Below are positions 1-5,073 of a stretch of 5,164 bases of DNA, one piece after another. Source of the stretch: Bacteroidales bacterium (GTDB lineage Bacteria > Bacteroidota > Bacteroidia > Bacteroidales > UBA10428); the NCBI GenBank assembly GCA_016926235.1, contig JAFGOZ010000724.1, positions 1 through 5,164 of the forward strand, in the 5' to 3' direction. The position numbers and the translations under genes were made by a program. The notes beneath the pieces were generated by a model that saw nothing but the letters and a program-made list of their open reading frames with translations, did not search any database and was not told the DNA's origin. Position 1 is the first letter of the stretch. Each line of letters starts with the position of its first letter.

Positions 1-85
1 TCCCTACTCAGAATATTTTGTGGATTTAAATAGCAATAAAACTTTGTTTTTCAATTTAGCAGCATGCCAGCGCCGTTGCTCCCAA
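1..85 (-). mobile_element. Partial upstream end of a further cassette (no gene seen)
   Basis: This is the start (minus-strand reading) of the cassette left of site A, beginning with TTGGGAGCAACG. No convincing minus-strand start codon opens here: the only ATG (CATGCTG) meets a stop after four codons. One plus-strand frame is open from base 2 to a stop at 119-121, but it runs through the palindromic site and is not trusted. The cassette's gene presumably lies left of the window. Confidence 0.45.
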
Positions 86-209
86 CGATGGTGGTATGAA
101 AAGTTGCCGACCGCGTGGTAATTCTTTATCGGTACGATAAAGAGTTGGCGCGGGATTGAGCCGATTAATGACTTGCAAATCCGGCAATTTTTTATACCAC
201 GTGTTACCA
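80..209 (-). repeat. attC-like recombination site A (130 bp)
   Basis: Outer cores on the plus strand are TCCCAAC (80-86) and GTTACCA (203-209). Inside lies a 19-bp stem, 91-109 with 182-200, with 17 Watson-Crick pairs and two G.T pairs (98.193 and 103.188). Core and stem are separated by an unequal unpaired spacer of 4 nt (GATG, 87-90) on one side and 2 nt (GT, 201-202) on the other. The apical part (110-181) holds a hairpin of 9 bp with a 3-nt loop (123-131/135-143), extended by CCGCG/CGCGG at 111-115/149-153. The site directly follows the 413-aa gene on the minus strand, as attC follows its cassette gene. The core lacks the strict RYYYAAC consensus but keeps AAC/GTT. The geometry matches sites B-D. 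That it is a recombination site is inferred. Confidence 0.75.
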
Positions 210-1474
210 ACCGTTTTGACTTAGTTCATTATTTAATTTTTCAATTCCAACAATTAGGCCGTTCGCTATAAAATTGTCACCAGAACTTAACTTTGAAATC
301 GTATAGGTTTCTTGTTTTCCTTCCAAAAATTCAATTGATGTCAATTTTTCTGTGCCCGTTGAAGTTAAAAATGAGTTGCCAATTTTAATTTTGGTAATAT
401 TTTCAAATCCTTCGTATTGTTTTGACTTTTCAGGCTGTAATGAAGCCCAAACATTATTTTCAATTCTAAAAGGATGGTCTTGCGTAGCTGTAATTTCAAT
501 TCCACTTTCAAATTTGTATTTTACCAATTTATGATGAATTACATTTTCCAGTTTTTCAATTTTTGCTGATTTTATTTGATTTGTTTCCAAGTCCAAGTAT
601 GCAACTAAATCGCCAATTTGCAGATTCTCAATATATACTGTTGAATTATCTGCTAATAAAATTTTTGTTCCTTTTGCAAAACAATGAACATCAAGTCCGT
701 CAAAATAGATTTCTGAAATTGCTACATCATCGTATTTTAGTCCTTTATAAACATCAAGTATTTCAAATTTCAAAGTCCAGTCTGGTTTTGTTTGTAGCAC
801 ATCCCAATCTTTTCTGTCGCTATTTCCGATTGGTTCAACTTTAAAACTTTGCGAACCTCGAATATCTTTTAAGTTCAGAATTGCATATGGTTTATCGTCA
901 ATGTACACTTTTAGCTTTTTAACTCGTGAGTTATTTTCCCAGGCTGATTTACTTTTTACATATCCATTTACAACGATTATTTCATTAATTCTTGGTGATG
1001 CTCCTTCAAAAGTATAAAGTAAATATTCTCCAATACCATATCCAGCAACACCTTCAACCCACGCATTTTTATAATTTAAATCATGCGCATTATTAGGTTC
1101 GTAATTATTCTCTCCTTGCGATTTTAAATAACTTGAGGCTGCAACCTCTTTTGGTCCACCGCCACAATACCAACTACAACCACCTCCAATAATATCCCAG
1201 TAATCTTCCATTGTTTCATCAACTTTCGAAAGTGCATCTTTTTCCTGCTGCGATAAATCGTCGTATTTTACTCCATTTGACATTTTATCCCAAATCTTTT
1301 TGCAAGCTTCAAGGTTGTCGTTAAATTCTTTTTCTCCAGCAACACTTAAATCTAAAATTCTCGTTGATGTTGGATTCATTTCCTTTATTTGGGAAAATCC
1401 AATCTGTGATAATAAAATCAGTCCTATTATTAAAATCTGTTTCATATTAGTTATGTTCTTTAAATGGTTGGTAA
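86..1474 (-). mobile_element. Integron-like gene cassette 1 (Hint protein)
   Basis: Cassette limits are set by the integron rule G|TTNNNN applied to the minus strand. It begins with TTACCAACC (1474 leftwards), carries the 413-aa gene, and ends with site A up to the G at base 86. Its two ends match over 10 bp: GTTACCAACC at 203-212 is the exact reverse complement of GGTTGGTAAC at 1466-1475. The leader before the start codon is 29 nt, leaving no room for a full promoter, so expression probably relies on read-through. Excision as a 1389-bp circle is a prediction from the core pairing. Confidence 0.7.
204..1445 (-). CDS. Secreted protein with glycan-binding-like domain and C-terminal Hint domain
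   Basis: 413 aa with a type I signal peptide (residues 1-18, cleavage likely at GFS|Q). Residues 24-85 are a charged, probably helical region. A Gly/Cys-rich turn (GGGCSWYCGGG, 87-97) follows. Residues about 98-250 resemble the NADase-type glycan-binding (discoidin-like, beta-rich) domain: an ASSYL start, NAHDLNYKNAWVEG, GIGEYLLYTFE, INEIIVVNGY, and a closing VAISEIYFDG. From Cys255 (HCFAKGTKI) to about residue 402 there is a Hint fold of the hedgehog/intein type, with the expected nucleophile Cys255, the block-B motif TQDH (Thr321, His324), and a late NFIANGLIVG block (391-400). The usual terminal His-Asn after this block is missing, so Asn-dependent splicing or cleavage is unlikely; thioester formation at Cys255 remains possible. 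Start is the ATG at 1445 before MKQILIIGL. The stop TAA lies within recombination core TGGTAAC of site A. Domain names are by recognition, not by search. Confidence 0.92.
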   Translation of the reverse strand: MKQILIIGLILLSQIGFSQIKEMNPTSTRILDLSVAGEKEFNDNLEACKKIWDKMSNGVKYDDLSQQEKDALSKVDETMEDYWDIIGGGCSWYCGGGPKEVAASSYLKSQGENNYEPNNAHDLNYKNAWVEGVAGYGIGEYLLYTFEGASPRINEIIVVNGYVKSKSAWENNSRVKKLKVYIDDKPYAILNLKDIRGSQSFKVEPIGNSDRKDWDVLQTKPDWTLKFEILDVYKGLKYDDVAISEIYFDGLDVHCFAKGTKILLADNSTVYIENLQIGDLVAYLDLETNQIKSAKIEKLENVIHHKLVKYKFESGIEITATQDHPFRIENNVWASLQPEKSKQYEGFENITKIKIGNSFLTSTGTEKLTSIEFLEGKQETYTISKLSSGDNFIANGLIVGIEKLNNELSQNGW

Positions 1475-1599
1475 CGTTGAGTGTATGATTTCGTAAGGGA
1501 TTGCGGACTTCAAACTTATCAATTGACCAACCATAATTGATGCGGGTGATACCGCTCGCAGACCTCTGAAACCCTTATGAATTATACACATTGTTGCCT
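1469..1599 (-). repeat. attC-like recombination site B (131 bp)
   Basis: Plus-strand cores are TGGTAAC (1469-1475) and GTTGCCT (1593-1599). The stem is 1481-1499 with 1572-1589: 18 pairs with one bulged T (1491) and two G.T pairs (1487.1583 and 1493.1578). Spacers are 5 nt (GTTGA, 1476-1480) and 3 nt (ATT, 1590-1592). The apical part (1500-1571) contains a hairpin ATCAATT/AATTGAT (1518-1524/1535-1541) and a small one GCGG/CCGC (1542-1545/1552-1555). Its primary sequence differs clearly from A, C and D, while length, spacer asymmetry and stem layout are kept. It sits 11 nt past the stop of the 283-aa gene. Confidence 0.75.
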
Positions 1600-2491
1600 G
1601 CTGGTGTTTATTATGGTCCATTGTCTCTATAAGTATAAATCCAAGTTCCATCATTTCTTGTCTGCCAGTATTCTGATTCCGGAATAGTATCAAGTTTTAA
1701 AATTCTACTAATTGAGTCTTTGTTAAACTGATTCGGATATTGTTCAATCATCCAATTATATGCCGAATGATTCAGCCCAATCATGGTTAAGTAGTCAAAA
1801 TACTTGGTCATAAATTCTTTTGATGGAATTGTGTCGTATTGCTGTAATTCCAAGTCAAGTTGTAAAAGCTTTTTAATTGTATCATTTTCAAAGTCTGAAG
1901 GGTATTCTCTTACACTTTCATAATCCAAATAGATTCTTTGAATATCCTCTAAAACTGTCAAAACTTGTGTTGCATTACCTTCTTTAATCCTTCTTTGCCA
2001 GAATTCATAATAATATCCAGTATCAATTCGAATAGCTTGATAGTAATTTCTTATAAATCCATTTACAATTTGCTCAATAGTCTGTCCTTCCCAATCATGT
2101 TTCACCATTCCCCCAAATCTATTTTGAAAGTACATTGTATCACGATAACTTTCTTTGGTCAGAATATTTTCATAACCAATCGCTTTTAATGTACTGTGCA
2201 CGGAAATCAAATTCTCAGGTTTTCGAATCCACTCAAAAGGTGAATCGTTTGTCTGAAACAAGTCTCCTTTGTGAATTCCTGCCCATTTAAAATACATCAT
2301 TAAATCACGATATCCATTCTTTTGGTCAACATGTGGTATTGAGTTTAAAAACTCTATTTTGTTTTCAGTCCAACCACCAACGAATTTATCTGTCTTACTT
2401 ATCGCTATGTATGAAACTAATCCAAGAATAGAAATCGTTAATATTTTAATCATATGTTTCATTTTATGCACGGTCCTACACTTGCAGGCAA
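1475..2491 (-). mobile_element. Integron-like gene cassette 2
   Basis: On the minus strand it starts with TTGCCTGCAAG (2491 leftwards), carries one gene, and ends with site B at base 1475; 1017 bp. The end cores GTTGCCTGC (1593-1601) and GCAGGCAAC (2484-2492) are exact reverse complements over 9 bp and differ from every other cassette's cores. The leader to the preferred ATG is 29 nt, identical to that of cassette 1. The start TTGCCTGCAAG resembles that of cassette 3 (TTGGGTGCAAG). Confidence 0.7.
1611..2462 (-). CDS. Exported or membrane-anchored protein of unknown function
   Basis: 283 aa from the chosen ATG at 2462 (MKHMIKILT). A GTG at 2471 in the same frame adds three residues, and an ATG at 2453 (MIKILTISIL) is also possible. 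I prefer 2462 because it leaves a 29-nt leader equal to that of cassette 1. Residues 5-22 are hydrophobic (KILTISILGLVSYIAIS) and make a signal peptide or single N-terminal anchor, with no clear cleavage motif and no lipobox Cys. The rest is a mixed-charge, Trp/Tyr-rich, mostly helical-looking domain with no Cys and no recognised catalytic motif. Notable segments are YRDLMMYFKWAGI (51-63), YYEFWQRRIKEGN (150-162) followed by VLTVLEDIQRIY, and KYFDYLTMIGLNHSAYNWM (220-238). I do not recognise the family. Its stop is followed after 11 nt by site B, typical spacing for a cassette gene. Secreted or periplasmic location is inferred. Confidence 0.88.
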   Translation of the reverse strand: MKHMIKILTISILGLVSYIAISKTDKFVGGWTENKIEFLNSIPHVDQKNGYRDLMMYFKWAGIHKGDLFQTNDSPFEWIRKPENLISVHSTLKAIGYENILTKESYRDTMYFQNRFGGMVKHDWEGQTIEQIVNGFIRNYYQAIRIDTGYYYEFWQRRIKEGNATQVLTVLEDIQRIYLDYESVREYPSDFENDTIKKLLQLDLELQQYDTIPSKEFMTKYFDYLTMIGLNHSAYNWMIEQYPNQFNKDSISRILKLDTIPESEYWQTRNDGTWIYTYRDNGP

Positions 2492-2616
2492 CGTTTTACA
2501 ATATGAAACGGTTGGGTTTTCGGAGTGCGTTCCTATCCACCGTGGTAGAAAGTTGAAGCGAGAACCACACCCTCGCAAACCACTGAACCCCAACTGTTTT
2601 ATATTGTGTGTTGGGT
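2486..2616 (-). repeat. attC-like recombination site C (131 bp)
   Basis: Plus-strand cores are AGGCAAC (2486-2492) and GTTGGGT (2610-2616). The stem is 2498-2516 with 2589-2607, 19 pairs including two G.T (2505.2600 and 2510.2595). Spacers are 5 nt (GTTTT, 2493-2497) and 2 nt (GT, 2608-2609). The apical part (2517-2588) holds hairpin CTATCCAC/GTGGTAG (2533-2540/2542-2548, one bulged T) and hairpin GCGAG/CTCGC (2558-2562/2572-2576). It is closely related to site D, with a 39-bp identical run at 2576-2614. Several short open frames on both strands cross this element but look like products of the palindrome. Confidence 0.8.
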
Positions 2617-3396
2617 GCTGGGCTTTTTTATTCCTTGTCAATATACAATTTTTTTAATATCTCCATATCCCAAGACGGAAAACAAGTACTTCCCTTTTCA
2701 TCTCCATGTTTTAATTTGCCGTTTTTGTATTTCGCATGACTAACTAAATTAAAGTCAGAGTCATAATAATCCCAATCTCCATGTTTTTGTCCTTTTCTCC
2801 AAGTACCACAACTACTTGCATATCCATACCATTTGAAATTTATTTCAATCCCATCCTTTAATCCATTTTTATAATCAATAATTTGTTTAATCTTCTTTTG
2901 GGGATAGTAATAATAAATCCGACCATCAAACTGGTAATCCAAATCTTTATCGAACCCATATTCAATCTTGTATTTAATATCTCCATTGGAAAAGTAGGCT
3001 TCTTGTCTATAAAGTTTGTTTGAAAGAACATAGGGTGCTTTATTTATTTTATTAAGTTGTAAGGAATCTTGAATCTGGAAATACTCATATGAAATGGAAT
3101 TGTCTGTAGTATCAATAATCGTAACAATTAAAGTATCATTTGATTGTCTCCATGTCCCTTTTGAATATGAATCTGCATACTCATAAATTGGAGTATAATG
3201 AGCAATCGAATCAGGGAATAATCGTAAAAAGTATCCATGTGTAAATCCACATGACATTGTCCAATATTTACCACTTAAATCGGTCTGTCCTGAAATCGAT
3301 GTTATTATCAGTGTAGTAAATATTAAAACTATAAATTTCTTAATCATTTATCAGTTAGTTTAATTTTTGCAGGATGTATCTCAGCCTTGCACCCAA
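2492..3396 (-). mobile_element. Integron-like gene cassette 3 (MORN_2-like protein)
   Basis: On the minus strand it starts with TTGGGTGCAAGG (3396 leftwards), carries the 239-aa gene, and ends with site C at base 2492; 905 bp, the smallest cassette here. The end cores GTTGGGTGC (2610-2618) and GCACCCAAC (3389-3397) are exact reverse complements over 9 bp. ACCCAAC is the only core in the window that fully fits the classical RYYYAAC. It is bounded by the two most similar sites (C and D), so it could also be lost by ordinary homologous recombination. The leader is 49 nt. Confidence 0.72.
2628..3347 (-). CDS. Secreted protein with C-terminal MORN_2 (YwqK-like) repeats
   Basis: 239 aa with a signal peptide (MIKKFIVLIFTTLIITSISG, cleavage before Gln21). 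Residues 24-80 are beta-rich and start with a lipocalin-like DLSGKYW; they continue with CGFTHGYFLRL and GTWRQSNDTLIVTI. Residues about 115-217 carry degenerate MORN_2-type units of the kind found in YwqK-family proteins: YFSNGDIKYKIEYGFD (118-133), DGRIYYYYPQKKIKQIIDYKNGLKDG (141-166) and GTWRKGQKHGDWDYYD (181-196) followed by KYKNGKLKHG (206-215). The repeated pattern is a G-x-W/Y-x-Y-Y strand followed by a Y-K-N-G-x-x-x-x-G turn. Such repeats form beta-hairpin arrays, usually without catalytic residues; the partner is unknown. YwqK-type proteins are often labelled antitoxins in databases, but the signal peptide makes a cytoplasmic antitoxin role unlikely. Start ATG at 3347 lies directly after an in-frame-independent TGATAA. 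The stop is 11 nt from site C. Confidence 0.9.
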   Translation of the reverse strand: MIKKFIVLIFTTLIITSISGQTDLSGKYWTMSCGFTHGYFLRLFPDSIAHYTPIYEYADSYSKGTWRQSNDTLIVTIIDTTDNSISYEYFQIQDSLQLNKINKAPYVLSNKLYRQEAYFSNGDIKYKIEYGFDKDLDYQFDGRIYYYYPQKKIKQIIDYKNGLKDGIEINFKWYGYASSCGTWRKGQKHGDWDYYDSDFNLVSHAKYKNGKLKHGDEKGSTCFPSWDMEILKKLYIDKE

Positions 3397-3520
3397 CAGT
3401 TGGCAATATAAAACGGTTGGGTCTTCGGACTGAGTTCGTATCTACCGAGGAAAAAGTTGAAGCGGGAACGAAACCCTCTCAAACCACTGAACCCCAACTG
3501 TTTTATATTGTGTGTTGGCG
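3391..3520 (-). repeat. attC-like recombination site D (130 bp)
   Basis: Plus-strand cores are ACCCAAC (3391-3397) and GTTGGCG (3514-3520). The stem is 3403-3421 with 3493-3511, 19 pairs including two G.T (3403.3511 and 3415.3499). Spacers are 5 nt (AGTTG, 3398-3402) and 2 nt (GT, 3512-3513). It is highly similar to site C, including the identical 39-bp run at 3480-3518, but its first apical hairpin is eroded and the second is weak. Unlike sites A-C, it lies 233 bp beyond the stop codon of its cassette gene. Confidence 0.8.
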
Positions 3521-3753
3521 TTTCGTTGGTTCTTATTTCATTGTTTTTGTTTTCATTTTTTACATTGACTGTGTGAATAATTCAACATTCATTATTTTTA
3601 TATGAAACATCTATGATTAGCAAAACACAATCGAAAATGAATAAATTTACTTCACAATTTGTTAAAAACTTTTCAATCTATTAAATAAGATGTATTGATA
3701 TTCAACAACATATATAAAGTTATACAAATAAAAACTATGTAATATTTTTTAAA
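3521..3753 (-). other. AT-rich noncoding tail of cassette 4
   Basis: The 233 bp between the stop of the 410-aa gene and site D hold no credible gene; the longest plus-strand reading from an ATG (3637) is 15 codons. The sequence is very AT-rich with many short T and A runs. No strong hairpin followed by a T run was found. It may be remnant sequence of a lost second gene or an untranslated tail. Together with site D and the next leader it forms the only gap of more than 300 bases without a gene (3348-3753). Confidence 0.5.
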
Positions 3754-4986
3754 TTATAAATCATCATACCTGCCATAAAGGGTATTATTAATATAGAGTT
3801 CGTTCAATTTATTGCCGTTTCGTTTGTAGTTATAGTAAACGGTATTTCCATTGTTGAGTGTAATGATGAATTGCCCGCCCATTCTATCGCCTTTATAAGT
3901 CCATCTGCCACTACTCTGTGAATTATTAGCGGTACCCCATACCCCGCCTACTGCATTGGCGTCGTTACCGGAATAGGATGATTCGTAATTTTCAACAAAA
4001 CTACCATCCTCACACAGACAGAATGAGGTACGCGAATTTTTGGTTATAGTCGTCCATCTACCTGCAAAAAGTTTAACCAATTCTACATCGACATTGGGTT
4101 TAAAAAAAGTTAGATTTTTAACCGTTTGTTTCCCAGCGTTGATAAGGTCGTTGGTAAGCATTTCGGGTGTAGAAACCGCCAAAATAAAAGCACCTCCACC
4201 GTAGGGTGATAGTACACCAAACCCGCGTGCTTTTACCTGTGTTCCGTTCATTACTCCCGTGTAATTCGCTACCATCACTTGATTACCAGCAGATTTTAAG
4301 GTGCCGCTATCCATATTCAAAGAATTACCTTCTTCATGAATTCCTTGTTGCATATCGGACTGTATAGCTTGCATGGTCTTGGATTGATGTGGAAAAATCA
4401 TTATCATTCCTGCGATTGTATTGTGCCCCAAAATGATTCCTTCGTCATTGATTTGATGTACCCATCCAGCGGGTGGAACGAGTTTTAAGCCCCACATAGG
4501 ATTGCCCACTTCATTGGCAGAAATGCTTGAAGTTCCTTTTTTAGATTCTATATTTTGTGGGGAATTGGTTGTCGTTTTTGTAGAATTATTTGATTTGTTT
4601 TTTCCAATTTGTTGCGAGTTATCAAAAGTAGAATTATCTGTTTTTGTAAAAGGAATATACTGTGCTTTGTCATAATTGGGTATGTTGTTTTCATCGGGTT
4701 CTATTAATCCGAAGGTCAGTTGATTGCCTTCCAAATACGCTTCGAAAAATGAAGTGCCGTCTTGGTTACTGCAATAACCCATTGCAACATTTTCTTGCAC
4801 TTCTCCTTCTATTTGAAAAACAGATCCGGTAGTGGACTTCAATGTTCCTTGCACTTTGTTCCCTGTTTGGTTCAGTTGAATAATCAATGTGGCATTTTCG
4901 CCCTTGTATTGAAAACTTCCATTGTAATTTTGACAAAAAACTTGAACAGATAAAAATATCAATAAAATTGTAGTTATATGTTTCAT
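3754..4986 (-). CDS. Secreted three-part protein of unknown function (lipocalin-like ends, PsbP/DUF1795-like middle)
   Basis: 410 aa with a signal peptide (MKHITTILLIFLSVQVFC, cleavage before Gln19; Phe at -1 argues against a lipobox around Cys18). Part 1 (about 20-115) is beta-rich, YNGSFQYKG then LIIQLNQTGNKVQGTL, with alternating strands as in small lipocalin-like domains. Residues 116-155 are a low-complexity Asn/Ser/Thr/Lys linker. Part 2 (about 160-297) starts GLKLVPPAGW and contains GIILGHNTIAGMIMIFPH, a helix with MQAIQSDMQQG, NYTGVMNG and YGGGAFILAVSTPEML. Its alternation of strands and helix looks like PsbP/DUF1795-type domains, a tentative call. Part 3 (about 303-410) has LFAGRWTT, SFCLCEDGSFVENYESSYSG (C323 and C325), SGRWTYKG and repeated beta strands ending LYGRYDDL, again lipocalin-like. 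No enzyme motif is seen. Start ATG at 4986 gives the complete signal peptide. It is the first gene transcribed in this window. Confidence 0.9.
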   Translation of the reverse strand: MKHITTILLIFLSVQVFCQNYNGSFQYKGENATLIIQLNQTGNKVQGTLKSTTGSVFQIEGEVQENVAMGYCSNQDGTSFFEAYLEGNQLTFGLIEPDENNIPNYDKAQYIPFTKTDNSTFDNSQQIGKNKSNNSTKTTTNSPQNIESKKGTSSISANEVGNPMWGLKLVPPAGWVHQINDEGIILGHNTIAGMIMIFPHQSKTMQAIQSDMQQGIHEEGNSLNMDSGTLKSAGNQVMVANYTGVMNGTQVKARGFGVLSPYGGGAFILAVSTPEMLTNDLINAGKQTVKNLTFFKPNVDVELVKLFAGRWTTITKNSRTSFCLCEDGSFVENYESSYSGNDANAVGGVWGTANNSQSSGRWTYKGDRMGGQFIITLNNGNTVYYNYKRNGNKLNELYINNTLYGRYDDL

Positions 4987-5073
4987 TTTTGTTTAGATTT
5001 TAATTGTTAATAATTATTTATTTAACTGTTTTCATTTCATTTTTATTCTACCGTTGGATTTTGCTACAATGAA

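Noticed and set aside
2..121. Plus-strand frame open from the left edge (PYSEYFVDLNSNKTLFFNL...) to a stop at 119-121
   Set aside because: The first ~20 residues look protein-like, but the frame continues through the core and stem of site A, and no start is visible. A reversed gene in the left cassette cannot be excluded, but support is too thin.
4..210. 68-codon minus-strand open frame across site A
   Set aside because: It lies almost wholly within the palindromic site, has no export signal or recognisable domain unlike its neighbours, and overlaps the end of the 413-aa gene. It is a by-product of the site's sequence.
2463..2471. GTG start at 2471 for the 283-aa gene
   Set aside because: It adds only Met-His-Lys before a good ATG. 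The ATG at 2462 gives a cleaner signal segment and the same 29-nt leader as cassette 1.
2498..2607. Site hairpins as intrinsic terminators, riboswitches or tRNA-like genes
   Set aside because: There is no T run after the stems, no tRNA arms or CCA, and no known riboswitch core. The cassette-end complementarity is better explained by recombination. Some transcription-damping effect of the stems is still possible.
2454..2657. Short open frames on both strands across site C, and a similar plus-strand one across site D (3387-3605)
   Set aside because: They coincide with the repeated palindromic elements, and their translations match each other only because the DNA repeats do.
80..3520. CRISPR array, insertion sequence or transposon ends
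   Set aside because: The repeats are 130 bp, diverged, and separated by whole genes, unlike CRISPR. No transposase, target-site duplication or paired terminal inverted repeat around a transposase gene is present.
3637..3684. 15-codon plus-strand reading frame in the cassette 4 tail
   Set aside because: It is too short, has no supporting signal, and is expected by chance in AT-rich DNA.
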